Assembly (NCBI GenBank): GCA_016935415.1
Contig: JAFGRA010000330.1
Location: 1 to 39,259 of the forward strand
DNA from: Anaerolineales bacterium
GTDB taxonomy: Bacteria > Chloroflexota > Anaerolineae > Anaerolineales > UBA11579
Length of the DNA: 39,259 nucleotides
Direction of reading: 5' to 3'
Shown here: positions 32,138 through 39,259 of the stretch, piece after piece
Layout of the letters: every line of letters begins with the position of its first letter
How positions within the stretch are numbered: position 1 is the stretch's first letter
Program-made: the position numbers and the translations under genes
The notes under the pieces: generated by a model
Told to the model about the DNA's origin: nothing
Database searches by the model: none
The model's input: the letters and a program-made list of their open reading frames with translations, nothing else

Positions 32138-33658
32138 TTATGGCATCGGCCGCCAAATGCCCGCCGTGCCGCCTAAATACTGTCCCAATATTTCATGTTC
32201 ATTTGTTGTCAAATCGAGCACTGCCAACCGCGGTGTACTTCCATCGTCGCCACCAAAGCCGCGCGGTTCAAGATGCATGGCAACATACCTGCCATCCGGG
32301 GACCATGCATAATTATGTGCGAGATCACCCGAAGAATAATAATAATCAAAGGGATCAATCGGGCATTCAATTTCGCGGGTTGCGATCGCGATCAGGCAAA
32401 AACCTCCTTCGTGATGGCCGCTAATATCTACGACAGTTGAGTACGCATAGCTGATCTGCTGCATATCGGGAGACCAGGCATAATTCAACGTTGAGGCTCC
32501 AGAAGGATGATGGACATGCACTTCATTGAAACAGGTCGTTTCTCCAGTGAGCAGATCGAAAATACAAGGGACATTGGGCTGGTCGAAGCGGAATGGCTTT
32601 TGCGTGTGCAATAGTTTCGCCCCATCCCGGGACCAGACAACGTAAGACATATCTTCATATGCCCCCACCAAAACCCCTGTGCCGGCATCGTATATTTGTA
32701 ACGTGTAATGGGCATAGTGATCGACAAAATTCGTTTCAATTAAACCGTCGCCTTCGGCAAAAGCGAGGTACGGCATAACCGGCGACCAGATGTGATACGC
32801 ATCGTACTTATCATCATCAAATTCCGTTAGCTGGAATTCCTCCCCCGTCTTCACGTTAATAATTGTTGTCGTATCATCCAGTGAATATTTACCTTCTGCG
32901 ACAAGATAAATATATTGCCCATCGAAGGACACTCTTCCGGGGTCTGCCAGCACGAAATCGGATGGGTTCGAAGGATCGCCAAAGGCTACCATTCTTTTCG
33001 GGCCATAATAACTTCGATCCCTAACCTCGTAATAGAATATTTTTTCAGGGGCCGGATAATGATATACTGCGCCAGTCCCCAGGTCTACGATTGCCATTGC
33101 CCTTCCATCTTGAGACAAAAGCCCAAAACCGGTGCCATCCTCCAGCCAGAAATACGCGCCTATATCTTGAACGTTCAATTCGTATCGTTCCCCACTGACG
33201 GGATCGATCAACGCTAGATGTTTAAAACCATCATCATAGTTTCCAATGGGAACAAATAAAATATTTGTCTTCGCATCCGCCATCCAATCCGGGAGATCAA
33301 GTTTATCAAGCGATACGAAATCCGGGATCATGGGCGTTGGCGTGAGGGCTAATATATCGAGCCAGGCCTGTTCAGTGGCGAGTTCTTCGGACCGGGCAGT
33401 CGCAGCCTGTGCAGATATCACCCGGGCGGTTGCCTGGTTGTTGGCGAATTCTGTGCGCCTGGCAAAAGTAGTTACCTGGGCAATTTCTGCCGGTGGATAG
33501 GTTGACGATGGCGTCGGCGTACCCGGCACCGGCGTTGGCGTTTCGACCGCTGGCTGTGGTGTATCTGTGACCAAAACGCCTTCAGCTCGATCTCCAACCG
33601 CACAACTTTGGAGACCAATAAACGTGAGCAATAATAAAATCCAAATGGGTCTGTTCAT
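32138..33658 (-). CDS. beta-propeller lipoprotein (TolB/WD40-like)
   Basis: The 506-residue protein has a lipobox (IGLQSC, Cys about 19), a Thr/Pro linker (about 30-55), then repeated propeller blades. Repeating signatures are YAWSPDMQQISYAYS, YNYAWSPDGRYVAMHLE, HIWSPVMPYLAFAEG, VVWSRDGAKLLHT and YFWLEDGTGFGLLS, spaced at about 45-65 residues. It should sit on the outer membrane face, binding ligands or proteins. The ATG has only a weak ribosome site (TTGGGTG). It is the first gene of a minus-strand run ending with the 30398 lipoprotein. Confidence 0.85.
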   Translation of the reverse strand: MNRPIWILLLLTFIGLQSCAVGDRAEGVLVTDTPQPAVETPTPVPGTPTPSSTYPPAEIAQVTTFARRTEFANNQATARVISAQAATARSEELATEQAWLDILALTPTPMIPDFVSLDKLDLPDWMADAKTNILFVPIGNYDDGFKHLALIDPVSGERYELNVQDIGAYFWLEDGTGFGLLSQDGRAMAIVDLGTGAVYHYPAPEKIFYYEVRDRSYYGPKRMVAFGDPSNPSDFVLADPGRVSFDGQYIYLVAEGKYSLDDTTTIINVKTGEEFQLTEFDDDKYDAYHIWSPVMPYLAFAEGDGLIETNFVDHYAHYTLQIYDAGTGVLVGAYEDMSYVVWSRDGAKLLHTQKPFRFDQPNVPCIFDLLTGETTCFNEVHVHHPSGASTLNYAWSPDMQQISYAYSTVVDISGHHEGGFCLIAIATREIECPIDPFDYYYSSGDLAHNYAWSPDGRYVAMHLEPRGFGGDDGSTPRLAVLDLTTNEHEILGQYLGGTAGIWRPMP

Positions 33659-33962
33659 AATTTAATTACACCCAACAGAAAATAGAGTACAAAACCTACT
33701 TGAAAAATTATACACGGAAAACGAGGGAAAACTTTGTAGGGGCGACCGGCCGATCATGCCCTCACCCCACATCCTTGACAAATCGCAAAGCGATTTGCAT
33801 AAGAAAAATCAAAGATTTTTCTCCGAAACTACGTTTCTACGGATGTTTCCCCTCTCCCAGTGGGAGAGGGGCTCGGCGCAGCCGGGGGTGAGGGGAAAAT
33901 CTGCTAATACAAAACGGACAGGCAACGACCACCTGTCCGCATCACTCTTTATTATTTGGGGA
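33659..33962. other. intergenic region filled by a palindromic repeat
   Basis: This 304-base gap contains the 33759-33894 repeat described separately, flanked by short unique sequence. No gene is seen. Confidence 0.7.
33759..33894. repeat. composite palindromic intergenic repeat
   Basis: Outer arms CCCTCACCCC (33759-33768) and GGGGTGAGGG (33885-33894) enclose a row of perfect hairpins with 3-base loops: CAAATCGC-aaa-GCGATTTG (33779-33797), AGAAAAATC-aaa-GATTTTTCT (33802-33822), GAAAC-tac-GTTTC (33825-33837) and CCCCTCTCCC-agt-GGGAGAGGGG (33849-33871). Such REP-like elements are common in bacterial genomes. Confidence 0.8.
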
Positions 33963-34751
33963 TTATGCTTCAAGCAACCCATATCCACTCTCAACCAACT
34001 CGCGGAATTGGTTGACGAAGCGCACCATCGGAGCGCCGTCGACGATGTCGTGGTCGATGCTAATGGTCAGGTCGAGGTATTCGCGGATTTCGATGCGCTC
34101 TTCGACCACACCCGGTTTGCGGGCAATGCCGCCCACGGTCACGGTCAGGGTGAAGTTGGGTACGGTAATGCCCCAACCGCCGCCTTTGCCGAACATGCCA
34201 ATCGCAGTCACGATCACCGAACTGGAATATTGGCGGAAGAACTGCGGGACGCGCATCACCAGCCAATAGAACGCCCGGCGGATGAAAGCAGGCAGCACCA
34301 GGAACCACTGCATGAAGTTGACTTCGTCGGTCTCGCTGGGTTTGTTCTTGGCATTGCGGATTTCGTTATGGATATCCAGGTAAGTCTTGCGGTTGACGGC
34401 CTTGAAAATGTAGGGCACGGGAATGCGTCTGCCGTCGCGCTCGATCTCGACCATCGAATTGATATTGATGTCTTCGAAGATCACCAACTGGTTGCGCCAG
34501 TTGCGATAGGCATGCATGTGCGGGTTGCTTTCAATGGCCTTGCCCAAACAATAGATGATATACCCCGTAAAGGATAAGCTTTCCCCGGTGTCCGCCTTGT
34601 ACTGGCGCATGTGCTCGCGCACCTCGGTCACATCGACCTCGATCAAGCCGTGCACCATGTGCCTGCGCCGCCCAAGATACCCCGCGTCCAACGAAAAGCG
34701 GCGCATCTTGGGAATTGATTCTAGTTTATATGCTTCCTGATGGTCAGCCAT
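33963..34751 (-). CDS. free-standing 2-oxoacid dehydrogenase-type acyltransferase domain
   Basis: The 262-residue protein corresponds to the catalytic E2 (chloramphenicol-acetyltransferase-like) domain without lipoyl or E3-binding domains. The active-site motif SIDHDIVDGAPMVRF (HxxxDG, about 234-248) is complete, and SLSFTGYIIYCLGKAI and MVEIERDGRRIPVPYIF are family segments. A hydrophobic-aromatic insertion (MQWFLVLPAFIRRAFYWLVM, about 147-166) may attach it to a membrane or partner. Without a lipoyl arm it probably acts on CoA or carrier thioesters. A GAGGAGGAA ribosome site precedes ATG. The operon context is unclear. Confidence 0.85.
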   Translation of the reverse strand: MADHQEAYKLESIPKMRRFSLDAGYLGRRRHMVHGLIEVDVTEVREHMRQYKADTGESLSFTGYIIYCLGKAIESNPHMHAYRNWRNQLVIFEDININSMVEIERDGRRIPVPYIFKAVNRKTYLDIHNEIRNAKNKPSETDEVNFMQWFLVLPAFIRRAFYWLVMRVPQFFRQYSSSVIVTAIGMFGKGGGWGITVPNFTLTVTVGGIARKPGVVEERIEIREYLDLTISIDHDIVDGAPMVRFVNQFRELVESGYGLLEA

Positions 34752-34858
34752 CGTTCCTCCTCATTTTTAGGGCGAATGCCCTCTCCAGACCGGATGGCGC
34801 CGAAACTTGCGGTCATTATAACCAGATTTCCATTATAAAAGTTGCTTTAATCACGGAC

Positions 34859-34909
34859 TTGTAGGGACGCACTGCGTGCGTCCAGGGCGTATGCAATACG
34901 CCCCTACAA
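34859..34909. repeat. GTAGGG-type palindromic repeat
   Basis: Outer arms TTGTAGGG/CCCTACAA enclose two perfect hairpins: GGACGCAC-tgc-GTGCGTCC (34865-34883) and GGGCGTAT-gca-ATACGCCC (34885-34903). This family is widespread between genes in many bacterial phyla. Confidence 0.8.
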
Positions 34910-34927
34910 AACCCATACCCGACAAAA

Positions 34928-34955
34928 AAACAGACGGGCTTGCGCCCGTCTGTTT
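34928..34955 (-). terminator. strong intrinsic terminator of the YeeE/cytochrome operon
   Basis: A 12-bp stem (34928-34939 with 34944-34955, arms AAACAGACGGGC) with TTGC loop; in minus orientation it ends in seven T. It lies about 120 bases beyond the rhodanese-fusion stop. Confidence 0.9.
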
Positions 34956-35053
34956 CAATTCTTACCAAGCGTGGAGGACGCTTTCAGCGTTCACCTAAAA
35001 GTAAGTCAACCGAAGATCATAAGCGTGGAGAAAATCGTAGGTTTTCTCCTAAA

Positions 35054-35080
35054 GGTTAGGAAACCAGAGGTTTCCTAACC
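35054..35080 (-). other. stem-loop spanning a stop codon
   Basis: GGTTAGGAAACC-(3)-GGTTTCCTAACC, 12 perfect pairs. The TAG stop of the rhodanese fusion (35077-35075) lies inside one arm. It might stabilise the 3' end of the message or affect release. Confidence 0.75.
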
Positions 35081-36307
35081 GCATCCACCACCCGCCGGAC
35101 CACGCTTCAACTCCAATTTGATCTTGGGCGTGAATTCCAATTCGAAGTGCTCGGCATTGGGATAAGCGGCCTCATGGCGGGAACCCACCGCGGAGTCGAA
35201 GACATACGCCAGTTGGTCGTCGCCTGTGGCGGCTGTTGTTGCCATCCCTTCACCATCATGGTCGAAGGTCGCCAACCAGTTGTTGATGCCGCCTTCCAGG
35301 ATGTATACATTGGGTACTGCCTCAGCCACCAAGAGCTTCCAGGCTTCCGTAGCAGCAGCCTCATCGTTGCTCATCACCACGAAAACGGTATTGGCCGGTT
35401 CCAACAACATGTCGGGGACACGGTCGAGCACCTGGTCCAGCGGGACATGTTCGGCGTCCAGCAGGTGGAAGACGTTGTAATCCGCCTCGGAGCGCACGTC
35501 CAGCATCACCAGCTTGAGTTTGGAGTCCTCGCGGGTTGCCAGCAATTCGCCAGGATGAATTTGTACTTCGCGCGCATCCAGTTGAAACTGCCTTTCAGCG
35601 GAAATGGACTGCCACTTCTCGGCGTTGGTCGGTTGGCCGATACCCAGCGTGACCAGGGCAAGCACGATCAGGGCCGCAGCCCCGGCGTAGCGCACCTTGG
35701 GTGCTTTAGCGGGGTCTTTGCCGCCGAAGATTTTCTCCAACTGCTCGCCGCCCCAGAACATGAACAGCGCCATCAGGATCACCAGTAGTACCACCCAGCC
35801 GGTAGGCAAACCCAGCCACTGCGGCAGGGTGAAGCGCCCCATGTAGGAGGAGTAGAAGAAATCATTGAAGCTGCCGACGGTTTCGCCGAAGACAAAAATG
35901 CCGAAGAACACACCCAGGACGAAGAGCACGGCGTCGATTTTGCCGGTGGCCGCGCCAACCAGCGAGGTGCCGGGGCAGAAACCGCCAACGATAAAGCCCA
36001 CACCCATCACCAGGCCGCCGACGATACCCGGCCACAGATAGGTCGGGTTGACGTAGACCAGGTTGTAGTCCAGCAGGCCAACCGCAGCAGACAGGAAGAC
36101 GCCCGTCATAGCAACGATGATGGCCATGAACATGACCTTGAGCACGGTCAGGTCTTTGAAATAGAACTGAGCCGCCAACAATTTCGAATTACCGAACCCG
36201 GCGATCTCCAGCACGTAACCGAAAGCAAAACCGATCACGCCAAAGATGATGTAGGCCAATACCGGGCCAAGATTTTGAACGAGGTTAACGGGAAAAGGAG
36301 CCATCAT
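35075..36307 (-). CDS. YeeE/YedE transporter fused to rhodanese domain
   Basis: The 410-residue protein has an N-terminal YeeE/YedE (sulfur-transport family) membrane domain with about six helices (15-225). It contains the conserved GGFCPGTSLVGAATGKIDA (Cys111), which is a thiosulfate-relay cysteine in characterised YeeE/TsuA. A soluble rhodanese-like domain follows (about 248-350): MLDVRSEADYNVFHLLDAEHVPL and YILEGGINNWLATF are typical. The active-site loop reads VMSNDEAA with no cysteine, so classical sulfurtransfer is not possible there. The protein ends RGPAGGGCG, offering one C-terminal Cys409. A GGAGG ribosome site precedes the ATG pair. It starts nine bases after the upstream YeeE gene. 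Confidence 0.93.
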   Translation of the reverse strand: MMAPFPVNLVQNLGPVLAYIIFGVIGFAFGYVLEIAGFGNSKLLAAQFYFKDLTVLKVMFMAIIVAMTGVFLSAAVGLLDYNLVYVNPTYLWPGIVGGLVMGVGFIVGGFCPGTSLVGAATGKIDAVLFVLGVFFGIFVFGETVGSFNDFFYSSYMGRFTLPQWLGLPTGWVVLLVILMALFMFWGGEQLEKIFGGKDPAKAPKVRYAGAAALIVLALVTLGIGQPTNAEKWQSISAERQFQLDAREVQIHPGELLATREDSKLKLVMLDVRSEADYNVFHLLDAEHVPLDQVLDRVPDMLLEPANTVFVVMSNDEAAATEAWKLLVAEAVPNVYILEGGINNWLATFDHDGEGMATTAATGDDQLAYVFDSAVGSRHEAAYPNAEHFELEFTPKIKLELKRGPAGGGCG

Positions 36308-36316
36308 AAACCTCCA

Positions 36317-36901
36317 CTAATTCCAGAACTTGCGCAGGAAATACGCCAAGGCGTACGCCCCGCCAAAAACAGCGAACATGAACGCCCAGCTGCCGACCGA
36401 AAGCACCGCCCCACCGGACAGCGCCTGCCCGGAAGTGCAGCCGCGCGCCAGGCGGGCACCAAAGCCCATGAACGAGCCACCCAGAAAGGCCATGAACAAG
36501 CGCGTACGTCTGGTAATGTTGGGGCCTTTGTTGGTTTCGATCTTAACACGCCCGTTCAGCCAGCCGGAGGTGAAGCCGCCCAGCACGACGCCGATGGTCA
36601 CGAAGACGATCCAGCTATCGAGCGGGTTACGCTCTCCACCGGCCATCTCCAGCAGATAAGGCGTGCGGTCGACGTGTTCAGGGACGACCAGGTCTTCAAC
36701 GAAGACCAACATGCGGTTCAGGCCACCCGAAGCACCCAGCCCGCTGCCGGTGATGAAGAAGGATGCGAACAGTACCAGGCCGAGCAATGCCCCGGCAAGG
36801 TACGGGTTAACGTAGGCTTTCTCTTCGCGCTTGAAAATACTGGTCTTGGATTTACTCTTCGAAGCAACAGGCTTGACAGTTTGCGTAGAAGTAGTCATCA
36901 T
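36317..36901 (-). CDS. small YeeE/YedE family membrane protein
   Basis: The 194-residue protein has a basic N-terminus (about 1-30), then four membrane helices and the family motif ARGCTSGQALSGGAVLSVGSW with Cys155. It is half the size of single-chain YeeE, as in two-subunit sulfur transporters (PmpA/PmpB-like) where each half carries a cysteine. It probably pairs with the adjacent YeeE-rhodanese protein to conduct a reduced sulfur species across the membrane. Its ATG overlaps the cytochrome stop by four bases, so expression is coupled. Confidence 0.9.
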   Translation of the reverse strand: MMTTSTQTVKPVASKSKSKTSIFKREEKAYVNPYLAGALLGLVLFASFFITGSGLGASGGLNRMLVFVEDLVVPEHVDRTPYLLEMAGGERNPLDSWIVFVTIGVVLGGFTSGWLNGRVKIETNKGPNITRRTRLFMAFLGGSFMGFGARLARGCTSGQALSGGAVLSVGSWAFMFAVFGGAYALAYFLRKFWN

Positions 36902-39259
36902 TCACTTGCCTCCTGGGTTAGGTCTCCGGCGTCAGGGTCGAGTTCCGAAGGAACTCGTTCTTGAGATTGCGCCGGAGGCGCAATCTCAACCTCGTCCCAA
37001 CCATCAATCATCGCTTTCATACTGGTAAGTGGCTTATGGCCGGTGGTGGTCAGGTACACGTGGGCAACGATAAAGGCGGCAAACAGCCAGGCCACCAGGC
37101 TGTGGAACGGCCCCAAGAAGGGCAGCCCACCCAATGCAGCAGAGATGTCCGGCCAACGCTGCGCGCCCCACATCAAGATCCCCGTAAGCACCTGCAAGGG
37201 CAGCAGTACGTTGAGGATACCAAAATAAGTGATCCTTTGCAGCGGGTTGAGCTTGCGTTCACGCGTCTTCTCAAAGGGATGTTCTTCCTTGCGGAAGATG
37301 CCACCGACGTAGAACTTGGCTTGCGTAATGGCCTGATCGAAGAAGCCGCGCGGCTGCGGGATATACTGGCGAATTTCACCGCTGGCGAGGTGGTAGAACA
37401 GCGAGAGGAAAGCGTTCGCCACCAGGATGAAACCGAGGATGTTATGCAACAGCACCACATAACGGAAACTGAACATGCCGAACATATCCGGTTTGTGGAT
37501 AATCAGACCAGTAAAGATCAGCAGCAGGATAACGGTGGTTTGCAGCCAGTGCCACAGGCGTTCGTACACGCCATACATGTAGACCTTCTCCAGTTCGGGT
37601 TCGACGGCGTGCTGCTGGCGTTTGGCGAAATAGTAACGCAGGCCACCGTGGACGGATACGCCGCCGAGTACACCCAGGAAGAACAGGATACCCAGCCAGT
37701 CGACCCAGGTCACGTTGTTATGCCCGATAACGTACAGGCCATCGGCCGCGGGATCGGGCTGGTAATACAGCATACCATTCTCATCCTGAACAACATCGCC
37801 ACCAATATTGGTATTTACGTTTGAAACGAATTCGGGCAGCACACCACCGGGCGTGTAGGCAGACAACGCAATTGGCTGTGTGAGCCGGGAGTTCTCGCTG
37901 TGGCAGGCCTGGCAGTCGCGCGTCGCCCACTCGGCGGTGGTAACGTTGTGGTTGATGCTGTAAGGCTGCACCTCACCAACAATGCGTGGGTCTTCCAGAC
38001 CAAGGGCTTGCAGTTGCTCCTGGATCAAAACTACGTGATCGCGGATTTCCAGAATGAACAATTCATCTTCGGTGAGGATACCATCGCGGTTGGCATCAAG
38101 CGCTTCAACGATCTCCGGCTTATATGTATCGCCATCCAGCCAGGCAGCCTGCAAATCGACCTGGCTGACCGGGCGGGCCGGGTCACCGTAGACCCAGTAC
38201 CAGGCGGTGATCAAGTTGTACGGGGCCAGCGATTTATTGCCATCCACATCGGTGCGCTGCAAGACAACCGGCTGGTAACCCGTCACCAGCACATTGACCG
38301 AACTCGGGTTATCGCCTTCGATACCGCGATAACTGATGCGCGGTTCGCCGTCAGCATAGGCAACCGTCCAGTCGACTTCCTGGTAAGCGGGGGCGTACAT
38401 CTGCGGGATATGGCAGGATTCGCAGCTTACCGCGTCCACGTGGCGGTCTTTATAAGGCAGCCAATCGTGGGTATTCTCGATCGAGTGGCAGGACTCGCAA
38501 CGCCGCATCGTGCCGCGCAGTTCGGGGGCCACATTGTCCTGGGCGCTTTCACCACGTGCAAACTGGTGCAGCGGCTGGTAAAGGTAATCGCCAAAGCCCA
38601 GGCGGCGCGGGTCGAAGATCAGGTGCTCGGGTTGGTCTCCCCGATCCACCGCCAGCACGGGATTATTAAGGGAGAAGTGGCAGTCCACACATGCCACCAC
38701 ACGTTCGCTGTGTACGTCCCAGGAACGGGTCAGAACGTCTTTATCGGCCAGGTTCATGCCGGAATTGGCAATGCGCTGCGGAGAAACGATCTGTCCGGTG
38801 GTCAGCGTTTCCCAATTCTCAGCGGTGTATTCCGGCGCAGTAAGCACTTTGTTGGGGTCATTATGAGTCATGCCGTGGCACAGGCCGCAGTTGTCATTGC
38901 TGGGGTCCTGCACAGTCACAAACTCACCAGCCAGTTCGCCATTCTCCTGGAAAGCGGCGGCGTTCCAGGTCCATTCGTCACCATCCCGGGTGACGATACC
39001 ACTGCTCACCAGCGTGGCCGTATTGGCCCAACCGAAATCGCCAGCTTGCAAGGTCTCTATGCGAGCAGCATTGTCGGGGGTTTCGAGGTGGCACAGAAAG
39101 CAGTTCATCTCCACTGTGCCGGATTCAGACCAATCCCAGGCCACCAGTTCGCCGGTTTCCGGGTCATGTATGGCGGTCTCGACATTATCGGCGTCGGGGG
39201 TCAACTGCGCCAGGGCGCGGCCATCGCGGTCATATTCGGCCGGGCCGCCGCCGACGTGC
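36898..39259 (-). CDS. multiheme cytochrome c / cytochrome b fusion, 5'-partial
   Basis: The frame is open through the right window edge, so the N-terminus is missing; numbering here starts at TTG 39204. Six CxxCH heme sites are visible (Cys35, 106, 172, 236, 261, 431). The spacing and extra His recall tetrathionate-reductase-family octaheme cytochromes, but more hemes may lie upstream. A canonical EF-hand loop (DANRDGILTEDE, 370-381) lies in between. A membrane part follows from about 500: one anchor plus a four-helix cytochrome b561/PhsC-like domain with His552, His587, His605, His701 and His715. I infer electron flow from quinol to the external hemes. Two hairpins lie in the 3' coding end. 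Confidence 0.92.
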   Translation of the reverse strand, partial: HVGGGPAEYDRDGRALAQLTPDADNVETAIHDPETGELVAWDWSESGTVEMNCFLCHLETPDNAARIETLQAGDFGWANTATLVSSGIVTRDGDEWTWNAAAFQENGELAGEFVTVQDPSNDNCGLCHGMTHNDPNKVLTAPEYTAENWETLTTGQIVSPQRIANSGMNLADKDVLTRSWDVHSERVVACVDCHFSLNNPVLAVDRGDQPEHLIFDPRRLGFGDYLYQPLHQFARGESAQDNVAPELRGTMRRCESCHSIENTHDWLPYKDRHVDAVSCESCHIPQMYAPAYQEVDWTVAYADGEPRISYRGIEGDNPSSVNVLVTGYQPVVLQRTDVDGNKSLAPYNLITAWYWVYGDPARPVSQVDLQAAWLDGDTYKPEIVEALDANRDGILTEDELFILEIRDHVVLIQEQLQALGLEDPRIVGEVQPYSINHNVTTAEWATRDCQACHSENSRLTQPIALSAYTPGGVLPEFVSNVNTNIGGDVVQDENGMLYYQPDPAADGLYVIGHNNVTWVDWLGILFFLGVLGGVSVHGGLRYYFAKRQQHAVEPELEKVYMYGVYERLWHWLQTTVILLLIFTGLIIHKPDMFGMFSFRYVVLLHNILGFILVANAFLSLFYHLASGEIRQYIPQPRGFFDQAITQAKFYVGGIFRKEEHPFEKTRERKLNPLQRITYFGILNVLLPLQVLTGILMWGAQRWPDISAALGGLPFLGPFHSLVAWLFAAFIVAHVYLTTTGHKPLTSMKAMIDGWDEVEIAPPAQSQERVPSELDPDAGDLTQEASE
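36939..36989 (-). repeat. two perfect triloop inverted repeats inside coding sequence
   Basis: CGAGTTCC-gaa-GGAACTCG (36939-36957) and, three bases later, TTGAGATTGCGCC-gga-GGCGCAATCTCAA (36961-36989, 13 perfect pairs). They encode part of the hydrophilic tail of the cytochrome b domain, some 40 bases from the overlapping start of the next gene. Confidence 0.85.

Larger units (their letters stand above)
34752..35074. other. intergenic region with repeats and terminator
   Basis: This 323-base gap holds the 34859 palindromic repeat, the terminator at 34928, and two related small inverted repeats (34976-34992, 35028-35048). Both of these are preceded by AAGCGTGGAG and followed by a CCTAAA-containing string, so a decayed tandem repeat is likely. 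No gene is seen. Confidence 0.7.

Noticed and set aside
33756-34577. 273-codon plus-strand frame
   Set aside because: It starts in a repeat element and continues antisense to the acyltransferase gene with its complete HxxxDG motif.
33759-34909. Possible CRISPR array from the rows of short palindromes
   Set aside because: Arm sequences differ from hairpin to hairpin, there are no regular spacers, and no cas genes are present.
36961-37824. 287-codon plus-strand open frame
   Set aside because: Antisense to the cytochrome b domain, which has clear heme ligands and membrane helices; no ribosome site and biased composition.

Overview
The window looks like a chromosomal segment of an uncultured Chloroflexota bacterium, probably class Anaerolineae. 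This is inferred from style, not from a marker gene: several lipoproteins with Pro/Thr-rich linkers (one with an SH3-like domain, one with a beta-propeller), GAF-type sensor kinases, DUF3159, TspO-like and V4R proteins, and moderately GC-rich genes. There are no rRNA, tRNA, CRISPR, phage or transposase genes. The segment is cut inside a gene at both ends.

Layout. (1) 1-3487: a 5'-truncated GAF-GAF histidine kinase, its winged-helix response regulator, and a tandem double-receiver protein. (2) 3582-5359: APS/PAPS reductase (cysH) and a tyrosine-recombinase-fold protein that has lost its catalytic residues, each with a good sigma70-type promoter. (3) 5415-7533 minus: a DUF47/PhoU-like protein and tilS. 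(4) 7872-11007 plus: receiver-CpaE/MinD fusion, sirtuin and GAF histidine kinase in one tight run, converging on mutL. (5) 13007-16424: a very cysteine-rich ferredoxin, a V4R-domain protein, and an aspartase/fumarase-superfamily lyase whose motifs favour aspartase. (6) 16806-24358 plus: a thioredoxin-fold-like protein behind a perfect TTGACA-17-TATAAT promoter, then TspO-like, DegV, DUF1295, two small membrane proteins, a pyrimidine-dimer glycosylase family protein, a P-loop kinase, GNAT and VOC proteins. (7) 24540-33658: lipoproteins, an alpha/beta hydrolase without its nucleophile serine, a nucleotidyltransferase and an aldo/keto reductase. Within it, 25.9-27.1 kb is an AT-richer islet holding a 53-residue MazG-like remnant and a compact promoter-hairpin-U-tract unit. 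(8) 33963-34751 minus: a free-standing E2-type acyltransferase domain. (9) 34928-39259 minus: an operon of a multiheme cytochrome c fused to a cytochrome b domain, a small YeeE/YedE protein, and a YeeE/YedE-rhodanese fusion, closed by a strong terminator.

The most unusual material is the last operon. Its cytochrome carries six CxxCH sites in the visible part, a canonical EF-hand loop and five membrane segments. Its rhodanese domain has no active-site cysteine, and its last protein ends in a Gly-Gly-Gly-Cys-Gly tail. Perfect inverted repeats with 3-nt loops lie inside the 3' end of the cytochrome gene, across the stop codon of the rhodanese fusion, and in nearby intergenic repeats. I infer a membrane sulfur or sulfur-oxyanion respiration/transport unit, but the substrate cannot be read from sequence.

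Other themes are probable leaderless starts (TATAAT or TACAAT, six bases, ATG) at tilS, mutL and the 29 kb gene; enzyme folds that lost catalytic residues (recombinase, hydrolase, rhodanese); and a GGTAACTGACC element at predicted transcription starts.
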